This document shows, in pieces, positions 54,236 through 63,860 of a stretch of DNA of 64,000 nucleotides; within the stretch, counting starts at the first letter, position 1, and each line of letters opens with the position of its first letter. Source of the DNA: Archivesica marissinica. Lineage: Eukaryota; Mollusca; Bivalvia; Venerida; Vesicomyidae. Location of the stretch: contig CM026387.1 in assembly GCA_014843695.1 (NCBI GenBank), positions 71,583,749 through 71,647,748 of the forward strand, written 5' to 3'. The notes beneath the pieces are model-generated. The model did not search any database and had not been told where the DNA came from. It worked only from the letters and a program-made list of their open reading frames with translations. The position numbers and the translations under genes are program-made.

Positions 54236-54445
54236 CTAGTAAGTATAAACTTGACTTATTTTACAACGATTGCGAAACAAGCTGTAACAACTTATATTAA
54301 TCACTCTCATTGGAGCGAATGACAGCGTATTTGTGGATATTCGTGTGGGAAGAAATCGGAGTACCCGGAGAAAACCCCACATGTCCGACCTGGCGACCAC
54401 CGTACCATCTCACATGTTTCCCGGTCCGAGGATCGAAGCCGGGTT
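54236..54445 (-). mobile_element. SINE family C, reverse copy
   Basis: Starts (tail first) TATAAACTTGACTTATTTTAC, CGATTGCGAAACAAGCTGTAA, then GGAGTACCCGGAGAAAACC and a B-box-like GGATCGAAGCC. Confidence 0.75.
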
Positions 54446-54796
54446 TTATTGGTTAGAAGCGAGCGTGCTAACAAATGGCTGTCCGATGGTCTATATGCTA
54501 TTTGTTCTGTGAATATTCTGTACAAAGACGATTATTTTCTACGATGATTGAATTATATATGTAGTTCTGTGTTGATTATGTTCTAAGGAGATTTCCAACC
54601 AAAGATGAATTGAGGTCAAGCATGCTACGTAGGTGGTCTGGTGTAAGTAGGTCAGCACATCGTCGCGAAGTGGCGTGACTGCTATCTGTGACCTAGTTAG
54701 ATCTCCCCAATGTGATTATGCGCTATGTCTGTTAGTATCTCAGTCCTTTGTAGGGCCACTCCCCTCAGTGTTGGTCATTCCACAGCAGCATATAAC
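54446..54796. other. No feature seen
   Basis: Spacer between SINEs. Confidence 0.4.
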
Positions 54797-55080
54797 GGAT
54801 CTGTAGTCCAGTGGTAACACGCTGGACTGGTAATCCAGGGATCGCAGGGTTGATCCCCCGTCTGACCCTAATAAAATTAACAGTCTTTCAGATGGGACGT
54901 TACACCGAGGTCTCGTGTCGGTGCTTTACACCGTGCACGTAAAAGAACCAGAGGAGATTCTGGAATGGGTCTCTGTCTGTATCATTGCACTATCCTCCAA
55001 AAATCTAAAATGACTAATATCTTCAGGAGGCGTCGCTCATGTGGGCAACCGGTAGCGACGATAAATAAACGTAAAACAAA
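54797..55080 (+). mobile_element. SINE family T (tRNA-Thr(GGU)-like head)
   Basis: The head reads GGATCTGTAGTCCAGTGGTAA (A box), an anticodon arm TGGACTGGTAATCCA with GGT at the anticodon position, and GATCCCCCGTCTGACCC in the T-arm region (the B box carries a shift here). The body is CAGTCTTTCAGATGGGACGTT...CGTGCACGTAAAAGAACCAG and the 3' part GGCGTCGCTCAT-TGGGCAACCGG, ending GATAAATAAACGTAAAAC. Other copies: 57222, 57819, 58613, 59113, 61135 (reverse), 63203, and an old one at 47655. Confidence 0.9.
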
Positions 55081-55300
55081 CAGACATCGGGTTGCCCCGA
55101 TCGCTGTAAGGTCAGTCCATACCCACACCTCTACCATGAGACAGCGGTGATGAAGAGTGTGTCCCATGTTGCAAGGTCGACGACCAGAAGATCCCAGTAT
55201 CCTACGCTGCTGCGAGATGTGCCGCGACGTGCAAGCCGTGAGGAGATCGGCTGGGATGCATATGTCTCAATGGAGCAGCTGTAGTTATCTAACATAGTTA

Positions 55301-55500
55301 TACAAATTTATTTTAGCTCGATTGTGAAACAAGTTCTTACAAATTATATTAATCAATCCCGAGACCTCATTCCTGGTGGAATGCATCGCCACGAGGGAGA
55401 GAGAAGAGGCAACGTGGAAATAAATGCCTTGCCTAAGTGCGCAATCGTAACGGCTCTAGCGGGGCTCGAACTCCGGACATTTCGCACATGAGGTCAGTAG
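55301..55500 (-). mobile_element. SINE family A, reverse copy
   Basis: Reverse complement of the 1346-1563 unit including the GGAGTTCGAGCCCCGCTAG B-box region and the CACAATCGAGCTAAAATAAAT tail. Confidence 0.8.
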
Positions 55501-55680
55501 TTCGAGTCCCATTGCATAACATGGCAGCATGGCAGCTAACATTACTAGAAAAGGGATTCGAATAAGTTACTATGTAACTTTTCCCCCAATCCTAATTGTG
55601 CTGTTGCATCTATTCCTATGTTGGTTTAAACATATTTATTCCACTATATACATTCACAAAACAATACATGCACACAGACG

Positions 55681-55893
55681 TGTGGCGTCCGTGGTCCAGT
55701 GGTAGAGCGTCGGATTTGGAATCGAACGGTTCCGGGTTCGATACTCGGTCATGCCACGTATGCAGTGTCATTGAGCAAGGCACCTCACACACATTGCTTA
55801 GTACTGGTTAACCACGTAGGTCGGCTAAGCCTGCCCAGGAAATCATGTATTGGTCCCCGCAAGGGGTTTGACATTAATGGAACATACATACAC
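55681..55893 (+). mobile_element. SINE family B (tRNA-Pro-like)
   Basis: Complete copy with the CCGTGGTCCAGTGGTAGAGCG A box, CCGGGTTCGATACTC B box and GGGGTTTGACATTAATGG tail with CATA repeats. Confidence 0.85.
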
Positions 55894-55966
55894 AAATCAA
55901 AGAATAGGAAAGGATCAAAACGGAAGCAGAGCTTATATACCGTCTCTCCTTGTTCCCATGTTATCC

Positions 55967-56045
<79 letters not shown>
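55967..56045 (+). repeat. (ATCT)n microsatellite
   Basis: About 20 uninterrupted tetranucleotides. Confidence 0.95.
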
Positions 56046-56196
56046 ATCCGTTGATATCGAATCCCTCGCGGGGACGTAGACATGTTGCGCGTCAAAAACC
56101 GCAAAGAAGTTAAAAGTATGAGTAGTTAAAAGTATAATTTAAGAAAGTAATGAAAATAAGTTATGGTAAAAGTTTGAAAGCAGCTGCGCAGAACAA

Positions 56197-56409
56197 CTAG
56201 GGACTGGCATGATCAATATGGCAAACTGCCGTATTGAATTGCTCTATGGTAGGGAGATGGACACTGTCAGGAGGGAGATGGTTCCAATGGTAGATTGTTC
56301 TTGGAAAAAAGGAACACTTGTAGTAGTCTGTAGTTGCTGTAATTAACATATTGCTTAAGGAATGGCAATGGCGAGCAGGACGGGAGAGGGGAACTAGGTT
56401 GTGTACCAT
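56197..56409 (-). pseudogene. LINE ORF2 C-terminal fragment
   Basis: The 70-residue minus-strand frame has TATTDYYKCSFFPRTIYHWN followed by HLPPDSVHLPTIEQF. This is the SFFPRTI-x-WN-LP block near the C-terminus of CR1/Jockey-type ORF2 proteins. No RT core accompanies it. A small, dead fragment next to the MITE-like element. Confidence 0.7.
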
Positions 56410-57221
56410 TCTTGAATAAAATATTGTTTAAACTAACATTATTGTAAGTAAAATATTAGAACTCATGTGTGGACTTTAAGGGGTTATAGCGTAAAGCCAT
56501 TTAAAATGTCCTAGATATTGAAACAACATAAATACTTCTGAAAATAGACAACAGAATGCACTGTCATCACGTTTTAAGGGGTTATAGCGTAAAGCCATTT
56601 AAAATGTCCTAGATATTGACACAACATAAATACTTCTGAAAATAGATAACAGAATGCACTGTCATCACGTTTTAAGGGGCTATAGCGTAAAGCCATTTAA
56701 AATGTCCTAGATATTGACACAACATAAATACTTCTGAAAATAGACAACATAGTGCACTGTCATCACGTTTTAAGGGGTTATAGCTTAAAGCCATTTAAAA
56801 TGTCCTAGCTATTGACACAACATAAATACTTCTGAAAATAGACAACAAAATGCACTGTCATCACGTTTTAAGGGGTTATAGCTTAAGGCCTTTTAAAATG
56901 TCCTAGATATTGACACAACATAAATACTTCTGAAAATAGACAACAGAATGCACTGTCATCACGGTTTATGGTGTTATAGCGTAACGCCATTTTAAATGTC
57001 CTAGATATTGACCCAACATAAATACTTCTGAAAATAGACAACAGAATGCACTGTCATCACGGTTTATGGTGTTATAGCGTAACGCCATTTTAAATGTCCT
57101 AGATATTGACACAACATAAATACTTCTGAAAATAGACAACAGAATGCAATGTCATCACGTTTCAAGGGGTTATAGCTTACGGCCTTTTAAAATGTCCTAG
57201 ATATTGACACAACATAATACA

Positions 57222-57511
57222 GATGGATCTGTAGCCCAGTGGTAACACGTTGGACTGGTAATCCAGGGATCGCAGGTTCGATCCCCCGTCTGACCCTAAT
57301 AAAATTAACAGTCTTTCAGATGGGACGTTAAACCGAGGTCTCGTGTTAGTGCTTCATACCGTGCACGTAAAAGAACCAGAGGAGACTCTGGAATGTGTCT
57401 CTCTCTGTATCATTGCAATATCCTCCAAACTCTAAAATGACTAATATCTTCAGGAGGCGTCGCTCATATGGGCAACCGGTAGCGACGATAAATAAACGTA
57501 AAACACACACA
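57222..57511 (+). mobile_element. SINE family T within satellite, copy 1
   Basis: tRNA-Thr-like head GGATCTGTAGCCCAGTGGTAA, anticodon arm TGGACTGGTAATCCA, B box GGTTCGATCCC, tail AAACGTAAAACACACACAC. Inserted in ...CACAACATA|...ACAACATAAATAC. Confidence 0.9.
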
Positions 57512-57818
57512 CACAACATAAATACTTCTGAAAATAGACAACAGAATGCACTGTCATCACGTTTCAAGGGGTTATAGTTTAAGGCATTTTAAAATGTCCT
57601 AGATATTGACACAACATAAATACTTCTGAAAATAGACAACAGAATGCACTGTCATCACGTTTTAAGGGGTTATAGCGTAAAGCCATTTTAAATGTCCTAG
57701 ATATTGACACAACATAAATACTTCTCAAAATAGACAACAAAATGCACTGTCATCACGTTTCAAGGGTTATAGCTTACGGCCTTTTAAAATGTCCTAGATA
57801 TTGACACAACATAATACA

Positions 57819-58109
57819 GACGGATCTGTAGCCCAGTGGTAACACGTTGGACTGGTAATCCAGGGATCGCAGGTTCGATCCCCCGTCTGACCCTAATAAA
57901 ATTAACAGTCTTTCAGATGGGACGTTAAACTGAGGTCTCGTGTCAGTGCTTTACACCGTGCACGTAAAAGAACCAGAGGACACTTTGGAATGGGTCGCTC
58001 TCTGTATCATTGCACTATCCTCCACACTCTAACATGACTAATATCTTCAGGAGGCGTCGCTCATATGGGCAACCGGTAGCGACGATAAATAAACGTAAAA
58101 CACACACAC
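57819..58109 (+). mobile_element. SINE family T within satellite, copy 2
   Basis: Same insertion point and flanks as copy 1; a few substitutions. Confidence 0.9.
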
Positions 58110-58612
58110 ATAACATAAATACTTCTGAAAATAGACAACAGAATACACTGTCATCACGTTTTAATGGGTTATTGCGTAAAGCCATTTAAAATGTCCTAGA
58201 TATTGACACAACATAAATACTTCTGAAAATAGACAACAGAATGCACTGTCATCACGTTTTAATGGGTTATTGCGTAAAGCCATTTAAAATGTCCTAGATA
58301 TTGACACAACATAAATACTTCTGAAAATAGACAACAGAATGCACTGTCATCACGTTTTAAGGGGTTATAGCGTAAAGCCATTTAAAATGTCCTAGATATT
58401 GACACAACATAAATACTTATGAAAATAGACAACAGAATGCACTGTCATCACGTTTTAATGGGTTATTGCGTAAAGCCATTTAAAATGTCCTAGATATTGA
58501 TACAAGATAAATACTTCTGAAAATAGACAACAGAATGCACTGTCATCACGTTTCAAGGGGTTATAGCTTAATGCCTTTTAAAATGTCCTAGATATTGACA
58601 CAACATAATACA

Positions 58613-58906
58613 GACGGATCTGTAGCCCAGTGGTAACACGATGGACTGGTAATCCAGGGATCGCAGGTTCGATCCCCCGTCTGACCCTAATACAATTAAC
58701 AGTCTTTCAGATGGGACGTTAAACTGAGGTCTCCTGTCAGTGCTTTACACCGTGCACGTAAAAGAACCAGAGGAGACTCGGGAATGGGTCTCTCTCTGTA
58801 TCATTGCACTATTCTCCAAACTCTAAAATGACTAATATCTTCAGGAGGCGTCGCTCATATGGGCAACCGGTAGCGACGATAAATAAACGTAAAACACATA
58901 CACACA
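58613..58906 (+). mobile_element. SINE family T within satellite, copy 3
   Basis: Same insertion point and flanks as copy 1. Confidence 0.9.
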
Positions 58907-59112
58907 ACATAAATACTTCTGAAAATAGACAACATAATGCACTGTCATCACGTTTCAAGGGGTTATGGCGTAAGGCCTTTTAAAATGTCCTAGATATTGA
59001 CACAACATAAATACTTCTGAAAATAGACAACAGAATGCACTGTCATCACGTTTCAAGGGGTTATAGCTTAAAGCCTTTTAAAATGTCCTAGATATTGACA
59101 CAACATAATACA

Positions 59113-59406
59113 GACGGATCTGTAGCCCAGTGGTAACACGCTGGACTGGTAATCCAGAGATCGCAGGTTCGATCCCCCGTCTGACCCTAATAAAATTAAC
59201 AGTCTTTCAGATGGGACGTTAAACCGAGGTCTCGTGTTAGTGCTTTATACCGTGCACGTAAAAGAACCAGAGGATACTCTGGAATGTGTCTCTCTTTGTA
59301 TCATTGCACTATCCTCCAAACTCTAAAATGACTAATATCTTCAGGAGGCGTCGCTCATATGGGCAACCGGTAGCGACGATAAATAAACGTAAAACACACA
59401 CACACA
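59113..59406 (+). mobile_element. SINE family T within satellite, copy 4
   Basis: Same insertion point and flanks as copy 1; longer CA tail. Confidence 0.9.
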
Positions 59407-59574
59407 CAACATAAATACTTCTGAAAATAGACAACAGAATGCACTGTCATCACGTTTCTCTTTATTAAATTAAATATATAATATGCCCAACCAGGATTGA
59501 GTTTGAAACGGTTTGAAACGGTAAAGTTAATTACTTAATCTCTAGCACAATAGATTAATGCGTGATATTTATAT

Positions 59575-59885
59575 AGTTACCCGTAGCATAACAGGAGGCA
59601 AATTATGTGCAGGTCCGGGTAAAGAATGTTGAGTGAGCGTAGCGAACGAGGTAGCTAGGGGGGTCCGGGGGCATGCATCCCCGGAATTTTTTGTTTTTTA
59701 GGATGCAATTTCACGCATTCTGCTGTATTTAAAAAACAAATTCGGACATGTTTTTAAAACAAATAAACATGACAATACACTGTTCTACATGTACATCAAA
59801 AGCAATAACAATTCTATTTTTTTTTTGGGGGTCAAAATGATGTGCAGGCCCGGGCCTTTTGGCCTAATGGCAGCTACGCGCCTGC
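59575..59885 (-). mobile_element. Non-autonomous hAT-like element
   Basis: The right edge reads GCAGCTACGCGCCTG, the reverse of a CAGG-GCGTAGC terminus seen in many hAT elements. The inside has GGTCCGGGGGCATGC, a G-rich leader and an A/T-rich middle. No transposase. The left terminus and 8-bp duplication were not resolved. Confidence 0.4.
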
Positions 59886-60234
59886 ATAAGTAAGCTGTTC
59901 ATTCCTTATGGTCGATATCATTTCAAACTTAAGTTTCTATTTATAAACATCGCAGTGAAGCCAATATTTAATTTATTTGGTTGTTTATTTTCAAAGTATT
60001 GATTTTGTTATTAATATCTAGAACATTGAAGACGACATAGCCCATTAATGATCATATGTATTCATTACATATGACATACTATTACTTTTTGTGTATGAAG
60101 AAACTTACAAAAAGTCAGTGTCGTATTCAGACGCTGTATTGGTTTAAATAATAATAAACCGGGCTCAAGCTGTATTCCATATGCAGTGAAGTGGTTAATT
60201 TGTTACGATCAAGGAAGTGTGAATGTTTAGAAGT

Positions 60235-60842
60235 ACTGTGTGCAGTCTGGACATATATGTGTATTCTGAACAACTTCGTGTATTCTGGAGGACGTCTGGA
60301 GTACTGCGTGTAGTCTGACAACTGCGTGTAGTCTGAACAACTGCGTGTAGTCTGAACAACTGCGTGTATTCTGAACAACGAACAACTGCGTGTAGTCTGA
60401 ACAACTGCGTGTAGTCTGAACAACTGCGTGTATTCTGAACAACGAACAACTGCGTGTAGTCTGAACAACTGCGTGTATTCTGGAGGACGTCTGGAGTACT
60501 GCGTGTAGTCTGACAACTGCGTGTAGTCGGAACAACTGCGTGTAGTCTGGAGGACGTCTGGAGTACTGTGTGTAGTCTGACAACTGCGTGTAGTCGGAAC
60601 AACTGCGTGTAGTCTGGAGGACGTCTGGAGTACTGCGTGTAGTCTGAACAACTGCGTGTAGTCTGAACAACTGCGTGTAGTCGGACAACGTCTGGAGTAC
60701 TGTGTGTAGTCTGACAACTGCGTGTAGTCTGGAGTACTGGGTGTAGTCTGACAACTGCGTGTAGTCTGGAGGACGTCTGGAGTACTGTGTGTAGTCTGAC
60801 AACTGCGTGTAGTCTGGAGTACTGGGTGTAGTCTGAACAACA
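60235..60842 (+). repeat. Minisatellite directly upstream of the oxygenase start codon
   Basis: Units of about 19-20 bp (ACTGCGTGTAGTCTGAACA; variants with GGAGGACGTCTGGAGTA) repeat from 60235 up to the last bases before the ATG at 60843. The long minus-strand frames here are repeat artefacts. Confidence 0.92.
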
Positions 60843-60906
60843 ATGGAGGCGTTCTATAAAACCATAGAAAATGAGATTGAACAACCAAGGAGTGGGACTG
60901 TGAAAG
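60843..60906 (+). CDS. Carotenoid cleavage oxygenase, first coding exon
   Basis: ATG at 60843 gives MEAFYKTIENEIEQPRSGTVK with a phase-1 end. The donor is AAAG|GTAAGA (intron starts at 60907). N-terminal residues of BCO/RPE65/NinaB enzymes are variable, but the short length and the exit into GxIPxWL fit. The exon is linked to 61848-61970 by phase and by the sequence TVKG-TIPCW. The enzyme family uses Fe(II) held by four His to cleave or isomerise carotenoids or retinoids; none of those His are in this window. Upstream is a minisatellite, not an ordinary promoter. Confidence 0.8.
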
Positions 60907-60928
60907 GTAAGAGCTTCTGTTCAACAAT

Positions 60929-61105
60929 AACAGTTTAAACTTTATTTATTTTACAACGATTACGAAACAAGCTTTAACAACTTATATTAATCACTCTCGT
61001 TGGCGCAGCTGAAAGCGTAAGATTAATGTGGTCATTCGTGTGGGAGGAAACCGGAGTAGGCATACCCGGAGAAAACCCACCTGTCCGGTTTTCATTGGCG
61101 CTAAT
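60929..61105 (-). mobile_element. SINE family C, reverse copy in intron 1
   Basis: Tail-first GTTTAAACTTTATTTATTTTA, CGATTACGAAACAAGCTTTAA, then GTGTGGGAGGAAACCGG and CCCGGAGAAAACCC. Confidence 0.75.
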
Positions 61106-61134
61106 CTCACAACCTTAAATTATCTTCGTGTATA

Positions 61135-61405
61135 TTACGTTTATTTATCGTCGCTACCGGTTGCCCACATGAGCGACATCTCCTAACGAGATTAGGTTAG
61201 ATTTGTGGAGGATAGTGCAATGAAACAGACAGAGACCCATTCCAGAGTCTCCTCTGGTTCTTTTACGTGCACGGTGTACAGCAACGACACGAGACCTCGG
61301 TCCCACCTGAAAGACTGTTAATTTTATTAGAGTCAGACTTGAGATCGAACCTGCGATCCCTGGATTCCAAGTCCAACGTGCTAATCACTGGACTACAGAT
61401 CCGTC
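61135..61405 (-). mobile_element. SINE family T, reverse copy in intron 1
   Basis: Tail-first ACGTTTATTTATCGTCGCTAC, then CGTGCACGG, ACTGTTAATTTTATTA and the tRNA-Thr-like head ending GGACTACAGATCCGTC. Confidence 0.85.
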
Positions 61406-61431
61406 AATGTAGTCAACCCTGTGTTAATGGT

Positions 61432-61690
61432 CACCTCCATTAAGCAGCCAACCTGTATTAAGCAGCCAGTTTCTAATTGCCCAATATGCTGTTTTACTAT
61501 ACATTTCACCTCCATTAAGCAGCCAACCTGTATTAAGCAGCCAGTTTCTAATTGCCCAATATGCTGTTTTACTATACATTTCACCTCTATTAAGCAGCCA
61601 ACCTGTATTAAGCAACCAGTTTCACAATATATTGTTTTGTTATACATTTCATCTCTATTAAGCAGCCACCTGTGCTAAGCAGCCATTTTC
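61432..61690 (+). repeat. 75-bp tandem repeat in intron 1
   Basis: Starts at 61432, 61507 and 61582, with a shortened fourth unit at 61650. Each unit has CACCTCCATTAAGCAGCCAA, a second TTAAGCAGCCAG and TGCTGTTTTACTATACATTT. Open on both strands because of repeat structure. Confidence 0.92.
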
Positions 61691-61847
61691 TGTGATTCCC
61701 TAGGCTTAAGACCTGTTTTACTGTATGGATTTTTCGTGGATCCCCGGCGCCGTCTGTGGCAAATCGCGCCCCAAGTTGGGCGCCCCACATCAATTAAATG
61801 TGTATAAGCAAAATAAAACTGATACATTATTGATATTATTATTTTAG

Positions 61848-61970
61848 GCACGATTCCTTGTTGGGTGAATGGCAGTTTATACCGGAATGGTCCTGGAATG
61901 TACGAAATTGGGAAGCACAAGTTTAAACATTTGTTTGACGGCATGGCTATGTTACAGAGATTCCATATAT
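61848..61970 (+). CDS. Carotenoid cleavage oxygenase, second coding exon
   Basis: Flanked by TTATTTTAG|GC and ATATAT|GTAAGTG (intron from 61971); 123 nt, phase 1 at both ends. The peptide TIPCWVNGSLYRNGPGMYEI continues through GKHKFKHLFDGMAMLQRF. It carries the family hallmarks: the IPxWLxGSLxRNGPG strand-turn and the HxFDGxAxLxxF block of the beta-propeller start. RNGPG is closer to BCO-type than to RPE65 (RCGPG). The rest of the gene must lie beyond 64000; no third exon was found up to there. Subfamily not resolved. Confidence 0.92.
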
Positions 61971-61982
61971 GTAAGTGTAAAT

Positions 61983-62035
61983 GGCCTCCGTTGAGTGGTT
62001 ACGGTCGTTGACTTAAACGAATCCTATAACGTGCA
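61983..62035 (+). mobile_element. Possible SINE family D head, degenerate
   Basis: GTTGAGTGGTTACGGTCGTTGACTT-like sequence parallels the head at 63600; no clear body. Confidence 0.3.
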
Positions 62036-62218
62036 GAAGCTATCCATCTGGAAATCCTCACATACTAGCCATAATATACCCGTAGCATACTATCTCTAGT
62101 ATATAAATAGGACTGTATTCATAGCATTCTTTTCAAGTGAGGAATCTGTCTAACTGGCTTGCAGATGTTCGTGGTTCTACCCGGGTGCCTGGTCGTGTCT
62201 GGAATCATGATCGAAGGC

Positions 62219-62999
62219 ACCCGCTGTCTTCCTCCCGCTGTCTTCCTCCCGCAGTCTTCCTCCCGCAGTCTTTCTCCCGCTGTCTTCTTCCACTGTCTTC
62301 CTCCCGCTGTCTTTCTCCCACTGTCTTCCTCCCGCTGTCTTCCTCCAGCTGTCTTCCTCCCGCTGTCTTCCTCCCGCTGTCTTCCACTCGCTGTCTTCCT
62401 CCCGCAGTCTTCCTCCGCTGTCTTCCTCCGCAGTCTTCCTCCCGTGACTTCCTCCGCTGTCTTCCTCCCGCTGTCTTCCTCCCGCTGTCTTCCTCCCACT
62501 GTCTCCCTCCCGCTGTCTTCCTCCCGTTGTCTTCTCTCACTGTCTTCCTCCCCGCTGTCTTGCTCCCGCTGTCTTCCTCCCGCTGTCTTCCTCCCGCTGT
62601 CTTCCTCCAGCTGTCTTCCTCCGCTGTCTTCCTCCCGCTGTCTTCCTCCCGCTGTTTTCCTCCCGCTGTCTTCCTCCCGCTATCTCCTCCGCTTTCTTCC
62701 TACCGCTGTCTTCCTCCCGCTGTCTTCCTACCGCTGTCTTCCTCCCGCTGTCTTCCTCCCGCTGTCTTCCTCCCGCTATCTTCCTCCGCTATCTTCCTCC
62801 CGCTGTCTCCCTCCCGCTGTCTTCCTCCCGCTGTCTTCCTCCCGCTGTCTTCCTCTCACTGTCTTCCTCCCGCTGTCCTCCTCCCACTGTCTTCCTCCCG
62901 CTGTTTTCCTCCCGCTGTCTTCCACCCGCTGTCTTCCTCCCGCTGTCTTCCTCCCGCTGTCTTCTTCCCACTGTCTTCCTCCCGCTGTCTTCCTCCACC
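62219..62999 (+). repeat. 14-bp CTGTCTTCCTCCCG minisatellite
   Basis: About 55 units in the intron after exon 2, purine-rich on the minus strand. The long Ser/Pro/Leu- and Arg/Gly-rich frames are artefacts. Confidence 0.95.
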
Positions 63000-63202
63000 A
63001 ATAAATAGCTGCATATTTGAATATATGCACTTGCACGGACCGCCTTCTATGCGCATTACATAAAGGTTATAAATCACTGAGCTTGTATCAAGCCGATTGA
63101 GCGTCAATGGTTCACGGATGGCAAAATACAGAAACATGTCGTCTGCTATGCGCATTACATAAGTTTATAAATAATGTAACCGGTTTAATCCGAATTCAAC
63201 AG

Positions 63203-63493
63203 ACGGATCTATAGTCCAGTGGTAACACGCTGGACTGGTAATCTAGGGATCCCACGTTCGATCCCCCGTCTGACCCTAATACAATTAATAGTCTTTCACA
63301 TGGGACGTTAAACCGAGGTCTCGTGTCGGTGTTTTACACCGTGCACGTAAAAGAACCAGAGGAGACTCTGAAATGGGTCCTGTCTGTATCATTGCACTAT
63401 CCTCCAAAAATCTAAAACGACGGATCTCTTCAGGAGGCTTCGCTCATATCGGCAACCGGTAGCGACGATAAATAAACGTAAAACATACACACA
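63203..63493 (+). mobile_element. SINE family T
   Basis: GGATCTATAGTCCAGTGGTAA head, TGGACTGGTAATCTA anticodon arm, body and GATAAATAAACGTAAAAC tail as in 54797. Confidence 0.88.
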
Positions 63494-63599
63494 ATCCGAG
63501 TTGATATCCTACGCTGTATACCTCTATGAAACGATATGCCTCAGTGATTCCATGTTTTGACTTCTAGAATCATAGCCGCGACTACTTACGCAACTGTCC

Positions 63600-63860
63600 G
63601 CCTTCGTGGTCGAGTGGTTAAGGTCGCTGACTTGTATACCACTGTAACCTATCATCACTGATGGTCACGGGTTCGAGCCCCGCTCAGACCGTGTCTCATT
63701 TATATGAAAAAGTTGGCAGTTTCTTACGGAGGTTGGTGCACCCAAGTACTGGTTAACCGCTGGAGCCTGTCCAGGAAAGGTGTTGTTAGGTAAACATGCC
63801 CGCCGGCGATATAGACCAAAACGGTGCTGATGCAGGCGTAAAACCCGAAATATAAATATA
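63600..63860 (+). mobile_element. SINE family D with class II tRNA-like head
   Basis: CTTCGTGGTCGAGTGGTTAAGG (A box), a long variable region and CACGGGTTCGAGCCCC (B box) resemble Ser/Leu-type tRNAs. The body has CCAAGTACTGGTTAACCGCT and CTGTCCAGGAAAGG. The TACTGGTTAACC/CTGTCCAGGAA words also occur in SINE family B, suggesting a shared body. Confidence 0.75.

Larger units (their letters stand above)
56478..59456 (+). repeat. 98-bp satellite array
   Basis: The period is 98 bp: successive AAGGGGYTATAG starts at 56478, 56576 and 56674. The unit contains GTCCTAGATATTGACACAAC, ATAAATACTTCTGAAAATAG and GCACTGTCATCACG. The array is interrupted by four SINE family T copies at one fixed position in the unit. 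Confidence 0.95.
56478..60046. mobile_element. MITE-like element with expanded left terminal repeat
   Basis: The left end (AAGGGGTTATAGCG..., CTAGATATTGAC..., GAAAATAGACAA) has an inverted counterpart at about 59979-60046 (TTTATTTTCAAAGTA, ATATCTAGAACATTGAAGACGAC, ATAGCCC). The interior (TTTATTAAATTAAAT, GCCAATATTTAATTTATTT) matches the copy at 29149-29400. Between them the left ~98 bp are amplified about 19 times and four SINEs are embedded. A second insertion sits at about 59575-59885. No coding capacity. Confidence 0.7.

Noticed and set aside
54810..54885. Functional tRNA-Thr gene
   Set aside because: The head is part of a repeated ~290-bp SINE, with an insertion in the B box and no paired acceptor stem.
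56478..59456. CRISPR array (regular repeats with spacers)
   Set aside because: The whole 98-bp period is conserved with no unique spacers, and the genome is eukaryotic.
60127..60927. 266-residue minus-strand frame rich in TTRSCSDYTQ
   Set aside because: Three overlapping frames of the same strand are all open because the minisatellite lacks stops; composition follows the repeat.
61421..61678. 85-residue repetitive Cys-rich frame (IKQPTCIKQPVSNC)
   Set aside because: Arises from the 75-bp tandem repeat, which is divisible by 3, and is open on both strands.
62137..63063. 308-residue Leu/Pro/Ser-rich frame and opposite Arg/Gly-rich frames
   Set aside because: Translation of the 14-bp repeat in several frames; no start context, domain or splice support.
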